Origin: Indolivaga alginatilytica
GTDB taxonomy: Bacteria > Bacteroidota > Bacteroidia > Bacteroidales > Dysgonomonadaceae
Direction: 5' to 3'
Assembly (NCBI RefSeq): GCF_003201355.1
Contig: NZ_QICL01000001.1
Span: forward strand, 248,001-312,000
DNA length: 64,000 nucleotides
Each line of letters begins with the position of its first letter. Position 1 is the first letter of the stretch. The notes below the pieces were generated by a model. That model was not told the DNA's origin, made no database searches, and worked only from the letters and a program-made list of their open reading frames with translations. Both the position numbers and the translations under genes were made by a program. Shown piece by piece: positions 9,260 through 19,028 of this stretch.

Positions 9260-10072
9260 ATGAAAATGAAATATTTAACTTTATTGATATCATTAATAAT
9301 AATTCCTTTGGAGGGATTTTCGCAGATTGGTATAAATACCGATAATATAACTTCGTCGAATATATTACTCCATATCGATCCGGCAAAAGACAATGCTGCA
9401 TCGGGTACGCCAACTACCGCCCAAACAAAGGAAGATATTGTTATTGACAAATCGGGTAATCTGGGTGTAGGTACAAGCACTCCCACCGTTAAGCTGGATA
9501 TTGTGACAGCTGGTACTTCGGCATCTCCCGTGAAAGGATTTTCGATCAGAGACGGGTATCAGGCCGATAAATATGTTTTGACCAGCGACAACAGCGGAAC
9601 TGCATATTGGCAGGTTTATGTACCGGGAACAGAAAAAGGTGTGATGGGCAGTGGCATTAATATATCCAATACATATACTAATTATGTAAATACAAATACA
9701 AAAATATCACTATATCCGGGAAAATGGGTTGTTTTTGTATCGCTGAATATACTTGGGAATGGAACTAATCCCGATTTTTCGTGGATGAACTTTGGTTTTG
9801 CCGATGCCTCTACACTAGCGTCATTAACATTATCTGCCGATGAGCAAGGAACTATATCGGCAGCCTTATTTAATGATATCAAAGCCTCACCGGGATCAAG
9901 TGTAAATGGAAAGATATTTATCACCAATAAATCGTCAGGAAAAAAAGATTATTATTTACTGGCCGGTAAAGTGGTTCGTAATGCAACGTCACCCAACAGT
10001 GCAACCTTTCAGGCTGTAGGAAGTACGGGTAATTTATATGCTTTTAGGGTAAATGACATTACTCCACCTTAA
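9260..10072 (+). CDS. Secreted VGINT-family paralogue 3, 270 aa
   Basis: The signal peptide (cut near GFSQ) is followed by QIGINTDNITSSNILLHIDPAK, DIVIDKSGNLGVGTSTPTVK, SIRDGYQADKYVLTSDNSG, LYPGKWVVFVSLNI and a C-terminus with KKDYYLLAGKV. It is the last gene of array one, followed by a strong bidirectional hairpin. It is closest in layout to paralogue 6 at 12792 (both have LxHIDPxK with an inserted residue stretch and a YxPG...G spacer), so the two arrays may be duplicated blocks. Confidence 0.75.
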   Translation: MKMKYLTLLISLIIIPLEGFSQIGINTDNITSSNILLHIDPAKDNAASGTPTTAQTKEDIVIDKSGNLGVGTSTPTVKLDIVTAGTSASPVKGFSIRDGYQADKYVLTSDNSGTAYWQVYVPGTEKGVMGSGINISNTYTNYVNTNTKISLYPGKWVVFVSLNILGNGTNPDFSWMNFGFADASTLASLTLSADEQGTISAALFNDIKASPGSSVNGKIFITNKSSGKKDYYLLAGKVVRNATSPNSATFQAVGSTGNLYAFRVNDITPP

Positions 10073-10092
10073 GCGGATTTTCTCTAAAACAA

Positions 10093-10142
10093 AAAAATCT
10101 AAGAAATCATTCCCCTTCATATCGAATAATTTCTTAGATTTT
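10093..10142. terminator. Bidirectional terminator between convergent genes
   Basis: AAATCTAAGAAAT pairs with the complementary AATTTCTTAGATTT arm, with A/T runs on both sides. It lies between convergent genes ending at 10072 (+) and 10166 (-). Confidence 0.75.
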
Positions 10143-10165
10143 AAATCAATGGACACCGAATCTTA

Positions 10166-10384
10166 CTACGACTCATGAGATTCATGATGATGTCCTCTAA
10201 GCAATCCAAACAGGACGAATACTGAGCCTAACACGATTGCCAATATTCCAAATAGCCTATAAAGACTCGCTTGCACCACACTCAGCTGTTCACTCGCGCC
10301 AATCTGTAAAAAAAAGAATAAAGAGGAAACAGCCACACAAATACCAATAATGGTATAAATTCTGCGTTTTTTCTTGCCTTCCAT
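10166..10384 (-). CDS. Small membrane protein with His-rich tail, 72 aa
   Basis: A basic N-terminus (MEGKKKRR) is followed by two hydrophobic helices (about residues 9-27 and 41-62). The tail is GLLRGHHHESHES, with four His and two Glu within 13 residues. It is probably an inner-membrane protein with both ends cytoplasmic. The tail could bind a metal (inference). Family not recognised. The gene stands alone and is convergent with array one. Confidence 0.6.
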   Translation of the reverse strand: MEGKKKRRIYTIIGICVAVSSLFFFLQIGASEQLSVVQASLYRLFGILAIVLGSVFVLFGLLRGHHHESHES

Positions 10385-10623
10385 AATAACATTTTTTTAA
10401 AGATCTATATAATATAAACACACGAGTTCAGAAAACGTTCATAAAAAAGAGTGTTTATTCAGTTAAAAATCAGACTTTAACTTATCATAAAACGACATCA
10501 AATTTGGGCTAAATACCTGTTCAAATTTTCTCTGGATATTTTCAAAAGAATAAATTAACCGTAAAATAGCCCTAAAAATTAGAATGAGTAGAATTTAAAC
10601 AAGCTCTAAATATATTTTTTTAT

Positions 10624-11041
10624 TATCTTTGCGCCTGTAAAGTGATTCTTTACAGTAACGATGACAACAAATTAATAGATAAATTTTTCAAGTAACAGCT
10701 TGATTTCATTTATTTAATTAATTATGTGCGTCAAAATACGAACTAAAAAACACGTTACCGCTAAAAATATCTTAGACGAGATTTACCGTCTTTCTTTTTC
10801 GTTTCTTCCAAAAGACGCATCTTATTCGTCTTGTAAATATATCCTAAATAAAAATATTGATAGTTGTCTGGGTACACGTTTTCGTGTTGCAGATTTGTTT
10901 TGTTATTGTCGTTCAAAATCGGCACGAAACATCCGTTTACCTATGTCACAACTATGTCCGGTAGCAGTGTGTAGCGATTACATTTTGCTGCTTCGCTATT
11001 TCCATTCATCAAATGATAATAACTAACATATATAAACTAAT
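10624..11041 (+). promoter_or_regulatory. Promoter and long leader B of the second VGINT array
   Basis: TATCTTTG (10624-10631) is an exact -7 box. The leader begins with a short hairpin (GTAAAG...CTTTAC) and then matches leader A over most of its length. It carries an open frame of 100 codons (10724-11026, starting MCVKIR) that ends 15 nt before the ATG of the next gene in the same frame. Its C-terminal part (FCYCRSKSAR, LPMSQL, SDYILLL) resembles the corresponding frame of leader A. I cannot tell whether it is a translated leader peptide or a structured RNA. The 10385-10623 stretch before it holds nothing recognisable. Confidence 0.6.
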
Positions 11042-11863
11042 ATGAAAATGAAAAAAAAGTTTCTAATATTATTCGGCATTTTTTGCATAGGCCTGCTCAA
11101 TGCGCAAGTCGGAATAAATACCAGAGACCCAAAAGGCATGTTACATATCGACGCCAAGAGTGACACGCAACCAAATGGGAGTAATGCTTCGGATGATGTT
11201 ATAGTAACTGATGATGGCAAATTAGGCATCGGCACAATTAACCCTGACGCTCTTTTGCATATAAAAACAAATGGAACGGCTACTAATCCGATAACAGCTT
11301 TTCGCTTGGAAGATGGTAATGAGGGCAACGACAAAATACTCAGTATAATCAATAACAACGGGTTGGCTACCTGGCAGGCACTAACCACATTTGATGCTAT
11401 TTATTACAGAGGATCAGCTGATTGCCCCAATCTGTCGACATCTACACCTAACTACTATCATACAAATGCGACTATCGATCTGGCTCCGGGAAGGTGGATT
11501 GTTATGATAGTGATGTACTTACTAACAGAAGTGTCTGACCCAAAAGGAATATGCTGGATAAATTCAACACTGGCCGATGCTTCCACAATTGGCAACAATG
11601 GTCAGCTTCTGAGCAATGTACTATCGCCGGATATAGAGGGAGCCAATTTAGTATCGAGCATGAGTTGGACAGACGGTATGGACGGAGGTACTCTCACAGG
11701 GTCTCTTGTGGTAAATAATACGAGTACGCAAACTAAGAGATATTATTACATGATGGGAGGTACAAAGCCATATAATACCGAGAAGATAACTGTTTTCAGA
11801 AATCCCGGTGGTTATTGGGGTGAAGATTCTATGGTAGCATTCCGTATCCCCTCAGACATTTAA
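11042..11863 (+). CDS. Secreted VGINT-family paralogue 4, 273 aa
   Basis: The signal peptide (cut near LLNA) is followed by QVGINTRDPKGMLHIDAKSD, DDVIVTDDGKLGIGTINP, LHIKTNGTAT, RLEDGNEGNDKILSI, LAPGRWIVMIVMYLL and a C-terminal KRYYYMMGG block. It is the sister of paralogue 1: both lead an array, share the leader and have the TQPNGS/TQLNGS insertion after HID. Its TAA stop is the beginning of a palindromic repeat. Function unknown; a secreted structural protein is inferred. Confidence 0.75.
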   Translation: MKMKKKFLILFGIFCIGLLNAQVGINTRDPKGMLHIDAKSDTQPNGSNASDDVIVTDDGKLGIGTINPDALLHIKTNGTATNPITAFRLEDGNEGNDKILSIINNNGLATWQALTTFDAIYYRGSADCPNLSTSTPNYYHTNATIDLAPGRWIVMIVMYLLTEVSDPKGICWINSTLADASTIGNNGQLLSNVLSPDIEGANLVSSMSWTDGMDGGTLTGSLVVNNTSTQTKRYYYMMGGTKPYNTEKITVFRNPGGYWGEDSMVAFRIPSDI

Positions 11864-11940
11864 GGTCTCAAGACCTTTTTATGGCTTTGGCAAGTATAAT
11901 GACTAAAGATTGCTACAGTCATAATTAGTTGAAACTACTC
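11862..11940 (+). repeat. Palindromic repeat overlapping a stop codon
   Basis: AAGGTCTCAAGACCTT followed by TTTATGGCTTTGGCAAGTATAA. The first two bases are the end of the upstream TAA. The copy lies inside array two, between paralogues 4 and 5. Confidence 0.75.
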
Positions 11941-11956
11941 AAATAAAAAATAAATT

Positions 11957-12754
11957 ATGCGCTATATATTATATATTACACTAAGTGCTTTGAGTATAAT
12001 TGCAAATGCACAGGTATCCATCAACACAACTAACCCGCTAAGAGGCACTCTGCATATAGATGCCAAGGGGAACAATTCGACAGGATCATTAAATGACGCA
12101 GAACCTGACGACGATCTATATATCAATTCGGAAGGAAATATAGCATTAGGACACACCAATCCTATAAGTAAAGTACATCTGAAATCGCATATTACAACCA
12201 GAGGAGCCATTAAAATAGAAGATGGTTCTCAGGGCAATACTAAAATATTAAAATCCGATGAATCAGGTAATGCCAGTTGGGGGCATGCAGGTGAGATACT
12301 AACTGTCATAGGAAATTTTGGAAATGGAATTAATCCGGTAATATATGATTATTCAATATACCCCTCCTATCTTTATACCGGAACCACATTGACATTACCT
12401 CCCGGACAATGGCTCGTGACAATAACTCTCAACCTAACCATTGCGGGTGCTCCATCTACCGATTATACAGGCAGAGCATGGATCAGAAGCACTTTTTCGG
12501 ATAATACCTCCGGCGGATTTTCTCCTGATATAATGGGAGCACATCTTATGTCCGGATTAGTATATAGTACCGGATATGGAACTTTAGATGGCTTTATAAT
12601 TCTAAATAACAGAACTAATCAATCTAAAACTTATTACTATATGCTATCACATTGCGGGTTAATAAATCTACCTCAGACAACCAGCCTTCTAAATTTTGCC
12701 GGCAGTTCATCTATAGAAAACAGGATGATAGCTATGAAAATGAAGAATAACTAA
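11957..12754 (+). CDS. Secreted VGINT-family paralogue 5, 265 aa
   Basis: The signal peptide (MRYILYITLSALSIIANA) is followed by QVSINTTNPLRGTLHIDAKG, DDDLYINSEGNIALGHTNP, IEDGSQGNTKILKSDESG, LPPGQWLVTITLNL and a C-terminus ending ENRMIAMKMKNN. It corresponds to paralogue 2 of array one (same ASWG.AGE junction and ENR.IAM ending). In both repeats one core Gly is replaced: VSINT instead of VGINT, and IALGH instead of IGIGT. Confidence 0.75.
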   Translation: MRYILYITLSALSIIANAQVSINTTNPLRGTLHIDAKGNNSTGSLNDAEPDDDLYINSEGNIALGHTNPISKVHLKSHITTRGAIKIEDGSQGNTKILKSDESGNASWGHAGEILTVIGNFGNGINPVIYDYSIYPSYLYTGTTLTLPPGQWLVTITLNLTIAGAPSTDYTGRAWIRSTFSDNTSGGFSPDIMGAHLMSGLVYSTGYGTLDGFIILNNRTNQSKTYYYMLSHCGLINLPQTTSLLNFAGSSSIENRMIAMKMKNN

Positions 12755-12791
12755 ACAGTGGATTTCAATCATTTATTAAACTTTATCAATT

Positions 12792-13625
12792 ATGCGAAAT
12801 AACATTATCAAACAAATACTTGTCCCTATATTTCTAACAACATTTTCGACACATACGGTTGTTGCTCAAATAGGGATAAACACACAAAATCCGCAGGCTA
12901 ATATTTTGGTACATATCGACCCAAAAAAAAATAATTCTGAAACAGGAACTACTACAAGCGACCAAACAGGTGACGATATAGTAATTACTACTATCGTCAA
13001 TATAGGAACAGGAACAATCGCTCCTACAACCAAATTACATATAGCAACAGGAGGAACATCAATATCGCCTAACCCTCAGCTTACGATAGAAGACGGCTAT
13101 CAAGGTGTCAATAAGGTATTAACCTCCAACGCCAACGGATTTGCTCATTGGGAAGATTATGTACCCGGAGCTGTACTAGGCACATTTGATGTGGACGGTG
13201 TAGATATTATGGGAGATGAAACCCTATACAAAAACACGAGGGCTAAAATGACATTAGACCCCGGCAAGTGGATTATTATATATGCCTTTACAGTCAATTG
13301 CAACCGTGTAAGTGCCCCACCCCATTATAGAATCTGGGTTCGTTCGACAATAGGAGATCAAACAACACTCGATGCTAACTCCACTTATGGAACACCCTCG
13401 CCGGACATCTTGGGAAGAACAGAAGACAGCAACAGCGTTTGGGCTGATATTAAAGGAGTATTAACGAGCCGATACATCATAGATAACACCAGTGGAATTG
13501 CCAAAGACTACTATTTTTTAGCAGGTAATGTTATTAATTCTGCTGCTATTAATGGCATTAATATGCCCAATGTCGGGAAAAACACCGGAGATTGCAGTTT
13601 CTATGCATTCAGAATCATTGAATAA
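12792..13625 (+). CDS. Secreted VGINT-family paralogue 6, 277 aa
   Basis: The signal peptide (cut near VVAQ) is followed by IGINTQNPQANILVHIDPKK, DDIVITTIVNIGTGTIAP, TIEDGYQGVNKVLTSNANG, LDPGKWIIIYAFTV and a C-terminus with KDYYFLAGNV. It corresponds to paralogue 3 of array one. It ends array two and is followed by a perfect bidirectional terminator shared with the fumarase gene. Confidence 0.75.
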   Translation: MRNNIIKQILVPIFLTTFSTHTVVAQIGINTQNPQANILVHIDPKKNNSETGTTTSDQTGDDIVITTIVNIGTGTIAPTTKLHIATGGTSISPNPQLTIEDGYQGVNKVLTSNANGFAHWEDYVPGAVLGTFDVDGVDIMGDETLYKNTRAKMTLDPGKWIIIYAFTVNCNRVSAPPHYRIWVRSTIGDQTTLDANSTYGTPSPDILGRTEDSNSVWADIKGVLTSRYIIDNTSGIAKDYYFLAGNVINSAAINGINMPNVGKNTGDCSFYAFRIIE

Positions 13626-13654
13626 TAATAAATATACTTAATCCTCTTAATAAC

Positions 13655-13688
13655 AAAGAGCAGCAAGGGTTATCCTTGCTGCTCTTTT
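13655..13688. terminator. Bidirectional terminator
   Basis: AAAGAGCAGCAAGG pairs perfectly with CCTTGCTGCTCTTT around a short loop, with A and T runs on both flanks. It serves both the VGINT array (+) and the fumarase gene (-). Confidence 0.85.
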
Positions 13689-13713
13689 GCTTTATAAATA
13701 TATCGATATATTC

Positions 13714-15357
13714 TTACATTGAGCTGCAACCTGTATTTGGTTTCAGTTGTTGAAAAAAGTCATTTCCTTTATCATCCACAAGAATGAAAGCAGGGAAATC
13801 TTCCACTTCAATTTTCCAGATAGCCTCCATACCCAATTCAGGGTATTCAACGCATTCCAGACTCTTGATATTGGTTTGAGCCAATATGGCAGCAGGTCCA
13901 CCGATACTTCCCAAATAGAAGCCTCCATGTTTGTGACAAGCATCTGTTACCTGTTTACTACGGTTACCCTTAGCAATCATTATAAGACTGCCTCCTGCCG
14001 CTTGGAAAGCATCCACATACGAATCCATACGACCCGCAGTAGTTGGTCCCATCGAACCACTAGCATATCCCTTAGGCGTTTTAGCAGGCCCTGCATAATA
14101 GATCGGGTGATCTTTGATATACTGAGGCATACCTTCTCCCTTATCCAGACGCTCTTGAAGTTTTGCATGAGCAATATCACGTCCTACGATAATAGTTCCC
14201 GTAAGAGATAAACGTGTAGATACAGGATATTTACTAAGTTCAGCCAATATCTCTGGCATTGGACGGTTCAGATCGATTTTCACGCCACCCGCTTCACCTT
14301 CTTTTTGAAATTCAGCAGGAATCAAACGTGAAGGATTATCCTCCATTTTCTCTAACCAGATACCATCTTTATTGATCTTACCTTTGATGTTACGGTCTGC
14401 CGAACAAGAAACTCCCATACCCACAGGGCAAGAAGCGCCGTGGCGTGGCAAACGGATTACACGCACATCGTGAGCAAAATATTTACCGCCGAATTGTGCT
14501 CCTAAACCAAGTTCCTGAGCAGCTTTCAACAATTTAGCTTCCATTTCCAGATCACGGAAAGCCTGTCCACCTTCGTTACCCTCGGTTGGCAGGTTATCGT
14601 AATATTTAGTAGAAGCCAGTTTTACGGTTTTCAGGTTACTTTCTGCTGACGTTCCACCTATCGCAAATGCAATGTGATAAGGAGGACAAGCTGCTGTACC
14701 TAATGATTTCATTTTCTCGATCAGAAAAGTCTCCAGTTTTCCGGGAGTAAGTAATGCTTTTGTTTCCTGATACAAATATGTTTTGTTGGCAGAACCTCCA
14801 CCTTTGGCTATGAATAAGAATTTATATTCACTTCCTTTAGTAGCATACAAGTCGATCTGAGCCGGCAGATTACAACCCGTATTTATCTCATCATACATAT
14901 TAAGAGCTGCATTCTGAGAATATCTCAAATTGTCTTCCACAAATGTATTGTACACACCTTTCGACAACGCCTCTTCATCATTGCTACCAGTCCATACATT
15001 TTGTCCTTTTTTGCCTACAATAATAGCCGTGCCTGTATCCTGACAGAAAGGAAGGATACCACGTGCCGAAATTTCGGCATTACGAAGAAAAGTGAGTGCT
15101 ACAAATTTATCATTATCACTAGCCTGAGGGTCTGATAAAATTTTCGCCACCTGCGCCTGATGCTCGGGACGTAACAAAAATTCAACATCATGAAATGCGT
15201 GTTGAGCCAAGAGAGTCAAACCTTCGGGAGCGACTTTCAAAACTTCCTGACCTTCAAAGGTAGCGGTAGAAACATAATCTTTAGATAGCAGATAATACTC
15301 GGTAGTATCTTTACCCATTGGAAATGTTTCCTGATACTTAAATGATGGAGTTGCCAT
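13714..15357 (-). CDS. fumA: Class I fumarate hydratase
   Basis: This iron-sulfur fumarase interconverts fumarate and L-malate in the reductive/oxidative TCA branch. At 547 aa it matches the single-chain FumA/FumB length, with the N-terminal [4Fe-4S] domain and C-terminal beta domain fused. Visible motifs are PFCQDTGTA (cluster Cys), [11 protein letters not shown] (second Cys), [37 protein letters not shown] (written in parts; third Cys) and the C-terminal GPTTAGRMD. The start at [10 protein letters not shown] is the natural one. It is monocistronic, and the upstream region carries two reversed palindromic repeats. The gene letter (A or B) cannot be decided from sequence. Confidence 0.93.
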   Translation of the reverse strand: MATPSFKYQETFPMGKDTTEYYLLSKDYVSTATFEGQEVLKVAPEGLTLLAQHAFHDVEFLLRPEHQAQVAKILSDPQASDNDKFVALTFLRNAEISARGILPFCQDTGTAIIVGKKGQNVWTGSNDEEALSKGVYNTFVEDNLRYSQNAALNMYDEINTGCNLPAQIDLYATKGSEYKFLFIAKGGGSANKTYLYQETKALLTPGKLETFLIEKMKSLGTAACPPYHIAFAIGGTSAESNLKTVKLASTKYYDNLPTEGNEGGQAFRDLEMEAKLLKAAQELGLGAQFGGKYFAHDVRVIRLPRHGASCPVGMGVSCSADRNIKGKINKDGIWLEKMEDNPSRLIPAEFQKEGEAGGVKIDLNRPMPEILAELSKYPVSTRLSLTGTIIVGRDIAHAKLQERLDKGEGMPQYIKDHPIYYAGPAKTPKGYASGSMGPTTAGRMDSYVDAFQAAGGSLIMIAKGNRSKQVTDACHKHGGFYLGSIGGPAAILAQTNIKSLECVEYPELGMEAIWKIEVEDFPAFILVDDKGNDFFQQLKPNTGCSSM

Positions 15358-15736
15358 GTTAATCAGTTTATAATTAAATAAATAATATCATATGTATATG
15401 CTGTATCCTTCAAGAATAATCAGCTGTCACACTTGCATCTACCAAAGCAATAGGAAGGTCTGAGACCTTTCGTTTATCTTCAACAAAAAATAGAAGAATA
15501 AATAGCCTTAAATATGTATTGACAGGCTTCATCGCAATAATTGGATATTTCTATTATACTTACCAAAGCAATAAGAAGTCCTGCGACCTTAGTTCTTTTT
15601 TTGATCCCTACAAAAATAACAAAAATAATCCGAAGCAAAGGAATCTTAATCACAAAGAATCCGTCACCTAAAATATCTACAAAAACACTAAGGATTCACA
15701 AAGTAAGCCTGAAGAACCTTAAATTTTTATCTAAAT
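15358..15736. repeat. Non-coding gap with two reversed palindromic repeats
   Basis: Two minus-strand repeat copies lie here. One at 15441-15470 reads ACCAAAGCAATAGGAAGGTCTGAGACCTT in two joined blocks; one at 15561-15591 has a core with an extra base (AAGTCCTGCGACCTT). The open frame 15541-15744 on the plus strand is built from the repeat plus low-complexity sequence and is not accepted as a gene. Nothing else is recognised. Confidence 0.7.
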
Positions 15737-17221
15737 TTACTTAGAGGAAGAATAGCCATCTGGATTTAGAGTAATTATTCTACCATCACTTGTAAAATAT
15801 ACAATTTGATTCTCTTTATTTCTTATTGCAAAAATTCCACTTGGATAATTATAATACCCTACCGAATTTGAGATCTCTCCATTTGAACGAATATCGGCAA
15901 AAATAATTCCTCTATCATCATGTATCATACAAAAGAAAGTTCCATCATCATTCAAAGTCGCGAGGTTTATTTTAGGAAAATACCCTCCTGCTGAAAAACT
16001 ATTCTCTCTATACCATAAACCTCTATTATTATCTATTTTTATTGTCAAAGTTATTGTATTACGCCTAGTAGAACTATAATCGCTGGCAGTACCTAATATA
16101 TAAAAAGAGTTATTCTCTACAGGAAAGATATTATTTATATCGAAAATATAATATGGTATTTTTTCTATATCATACGTGATATCGGAAATTAAATTCCCAT
16201 CTAAGTCACATTCAACTAATGCCAATGTGGCACTCCCTTGATAAGCCATTCCATCATTCCAAGTAGCTCCAGCTATAACTATATTATTATTCGGCGATAA
16301 TTTCATTGCAGTCAATATATACATATCAGTATATGTCCTGCTAGGTCCATATATCTCCCATAAAACATTTCCTTCTTTTGATAATTTTGTAATATAATAC
16401 CTGTTAGTCGGACCATAACTAAATAAAGATCCTACCAAAACAGAACATCCATCAGGAAGGGTTAAACATTTATTAAACAAAAGATCCTCTTTACTATTCG
16501 ACTCTTTAATTTCTTTACTCCAAATCTGATTCCCCTCTTTATCTATCTGGGTAGCACCTTTACTATGCATTAACAAGAATGAGCCATTTGAAAACTCTTT
16601 TACATCAATAACTGCTGTACCTTCATCTGTATTATCTTTTTCTTTAAGCCAGCTGATATTATAATCCGAATCAAGTTTTAATAATATGATTTTCTGTTTT
16701 CCAAAAACGAAAGCATTGCCAATTAGTAGATAACCTTTATCCTGAACTGGTATACAATGCCCAAAACCTACTCTATCATATTTGTATTTATCCAAAATAA
16801 CATTTAAAACATTAGCAATAGTCTCTTTATGAGTTCTAGTTGTACCTGAAGCTAATTTTATATTCAAATCTTTACTTATAGCTCTTATTGATAATTTATA
16901 GTCTGTATCTGGTTCTAAGTTTGTTAGCCTAAAAGAATAATAGTTATTATTATTTTCTTTTACTATATTTTCCGATACAGTCATTGTGTCATTTACAAGA
17001 ATTTCATATTTATCAGCATTAGCTACAGGATACCATTTTAGGAAAATATCGTGATCTGTTCTTGATAAAATCTCAACAGTAAAATCTCCTGTAATAAAAG
17101 ATTCGTCTGGATTTGCTATAACAGGCTCTTTTGCTGAAACAAATACTTCTTCTTTCTCACAAGCTGAAAAAATTAGGATCACAAAGAATAAATATGTTAT
17201 ATAATAATAACTTAACCTCAT
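15737..17221 (-). CDS. Surface lipoprotein with Fn3 domain and propeller-like repeats, 494 aa
   Basis: The lipobox is IFSAC (Cys20 or so), followed by EKEE, an acidic stretch of the kind that sends Bacteroidetes lipoproteins to the surface. Residues about 45-130 form a fibronectin type III-like domain (FLKWYPVANADKYEI, LEPDTDYKLSIRAI). The rest has repeated blades of the PQQ/delta-propeller kind (GYLLIGNA, KLDSDYNISWLKE, GSFLLMHS, DKEGNQIWSKE, KLSKEGNVLWEI). It lies 9 nt downstream of the kelch lipoprotein gene and is co-transcribed with it. Both genes look more AT-rich than their neighbours. Function unknown. Confidence 0.75.
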   Translation of the reverse strand: MRLSYYYITYLFFVILIFSACEKEEVFVSAKEPVIANPDESFITGDFTVEILSRTDHDIFLKWYPVANADKYEILVNDTMTVSENIVKENNNNYYSFRLTNLEPDTDYKLSIRAISKDLNIKLASGTTRTHKETIANVLNVILDKYKYDRVGFGHCIPVQDKGYLLIGNAFVFGKQKIILLKLDSDYNISWLKEKDNTDEGTAVIDVKEFSNGSFLLMHSKGATQIDKEGNQIWSKEIKESNSKEDLLFNKCLTLPDGCSVLVGSLFSYGPTNRYYITKLSKEGNVLWEIYGPSRTYTDMYILTAMKLSPNNNIVIAGATWNDGMAYQGSATLALVECDLDGNLISDITYDIEKIPYYIFDINNIFPVENNSFYILGTASDYSSTRRNTITLTIKIDNNRGLWYRENSFSAGGYFPKINLATLNDDGTFFCMIHDDRGIIFADIRSNGEISNSVGYYNYPSGIFAIRNKENQIVYFTSDGRIITLNPDGYSSSK

Positions 17222-17230
17222 AATAGAATG

Positions 17231-18913
17231 CTATTTCGTTTTAACTTTGTAAAAAAATTCTTTATCATCATACATCAGCGCACCATAACCAATATATAAG
17301 ATATCATTAAAAAAGAATGATGGAATATCCAATCCCCAGGTTGTACCAAATACATTTTCTTGAATATCAACTAAGCTCCAAACATTTGAGTTCAAATCAT
17401 ATTCCCAGACATCTCTTAACCCAATATTATCTTTTGATGTTCGCCCTCCGACTAAATACAATTTATTTTTATAATATAATAAATTACTAGATATACGATC
17501 ATATGGCCCACCTCTTAATGTTTCAAGTTTACTCCACTGATCATTTTGAGAATTATATTTCCACAAATCCCTGAAGTGAGTAAAAGTAAAAACATCATGA
17601 CCATTCACGCAAGTAGAGTTTACATAGATATCATATCCGGTACTATCATAAGGCACATTTCCAAGTCTTTTCCATGTCTTATTTTTTATATTGTATATCC
17701 AAAAATCAGTGACCGATTTTTGAGAAATAAATGCTCCATACTCATTATAAACGTTTTTCACTCCTCCTCCCATATAGATATTATCACCAACAATAAAAGC
17801 AATGTATCCGCTTTCTCCTAATCCCGGATAAGTAGTAATTCGACTCCAAGAATCATTCACTTCTATATATTCCCATAATGTCATAGAGTCATAATCATAT
17901 GATCCTTTCGTCGACATTCGAAATAAAAAATAGTGGTTATTATTAGAAGATATTCGCTGTGGTTGAATATTAAAATATTGGTCTGAATAGTTCAATGGAA
18001 TATCTCGCATTTTTTTCCATTTTAGGGTATTGAGATCAAAAGACAATACAGTATAAGGGGCTATAAGATTATGAATATAATAGGCTTTATTATCTGTAAC
18101 AAAATAATTAGTAATATCTCCAATATACGACTCTTTATCAGGTCTTGGATCAATATAAAACCGTTCGCTACTACCTGGCAAAATTCTAATTTTATACTCT
18201 AATATATATTCGACCTCATCCATATAAACATGAATGGTATATATACCGGGAACAATATCTTCCGGTAAATATCCTATACCTGAAACCTCTCCATCCTCCA
18301 TCCAGCCTGAATATTCTATCGAAGTTCTGATGGGGATATTTCCATTAAGTTTTATTTCAGTTTTAGTGTTTTGTGAAGGTAATTTTGAATAATAAATATT
18401 AAATAAAAAGAGTTCTCCTTTTTTCAGATTCTTTCCTATTTTATTTATCTCATCTACATAAAAGTAATCTCTCTCATTATCACCTAAATAGAGATTAATA
18501 TAATTGATCCCATTTTGTATTAATATATCGCTAAATCTTATGATTTTCGGAGAGCTAACATATTCATTATTATCCGACCGAAGTATTGCTCTTATTTTAT
18601 AATCATGCTTATCTTTCAGTGCTTTTACTATTACTTTATGTATTTGCTCTCTATCTTGCGTCAATTCTATTTTATAATCTTCAGACTGAGTAGAGTCACT
18701 AGTTACGTCCCAAACTTTAAGGTATGCATTTTTAATAGTAACCCCGACTCCGATGTTTATCTTAAGTTCTATCTCACAGACATCTTTAGATTCTATATCA
18801 GTTGATAAAATTTCAATTGTCGGTTTCTCAAATTCTTCATAAATGTATTCTTTTTTATCACATCCTGTAAAAGCCAAAGACATGATAAACAATACACACA
18901 AATATATTTTCAT
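17231..18913 (-). CDS. Lipoprotein with kelch-like propeller repeats, 560 aa
   Basis: The signal peptide ends AFTGC-DKKE (lipobox). The N-terminal half (residues 25-270) has predicted immunoglobulin-like strands (TIEILSTD, GIYTIHVYMD). The C-terminal half carries kelch-type blades with diagnostic aromatic turns: DLNTLKWKKMRDIP, YIEVNDSWSRITTYPG, YNIKNKTWKRLGNVP, YNSQNDQWSKLETL and YDLNSNVWSLVDI, with GG doublets in IYMGGG and LYLVGGR. That makes at least five blades. It is the first gene of a two-gene lipoprotein operon and probably binds a surface ligand or partner protein (inference). Confidence 0.78.
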   Translation of the reverse strand: MKIYLCVLFIMSLAFTGCDKKEYIYEEFEKPTIEILSTDIESKDVCEIELKINIGVGVTIKNAYLKVWDVTSDSTQSEDYKIELTQDREQIHKVIVKALKDKHDYKIRAILRSDNNEYVSSPKIIRFSDILIQNGINYINLYLGDNERDYFYVDEINKIGKNLKKGELFLFNIYYSKLPSQNTKTEIKLNGNIPIRTSIEYSGWMEDGEVSGIGYLPEDIVPGIYTIHVYMDEVEYILEYKIRILPGSSERFYIDPRPDKESYIGDITNYFVTDNKAYYIHNLIAPYTVLSFDLNTLKWKKMRDIPLNYSDQYFNIQPQRISSNNNHYFLFRMSTKGSYDYDSMTLWEYIEVNDSWSRITTYPGLGESGYIAFIVGDNIYMGGGVKNVYNEYGAFISQKSVTDFWIYNIKNKTWKRLGNVPYDSTGYDIYVNSTCVNGHDVFTFTHFRDLWKYNSQNDQWSKLETLRGGPYDRISSNLLYYKNKLYLVGGRTSKDNIGLRDVWEYDLNSNVWSLVDIQENVFGTTWGLDIPSFFFNDILYIGYGALMYDDKEFFYKVKTK

Positions 18914-19028
18914 ACACTATTAGAGTTAAAGTATTTGTATTTTCCTATACAAATTTAATGAAAATTAAATAAAAACACAACGATTTAAAGAACTTTAGTC
19001 ATCTCAAAAAAAGCACATTTACAAATTC

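Noticed and set aside
15541-15744. Plus-strand frame of 67 codons
   Set aside because: Built from a palindromic repeat and low-complexity Lys/Thr/Ile sequence, overlapping the end of a real gene.
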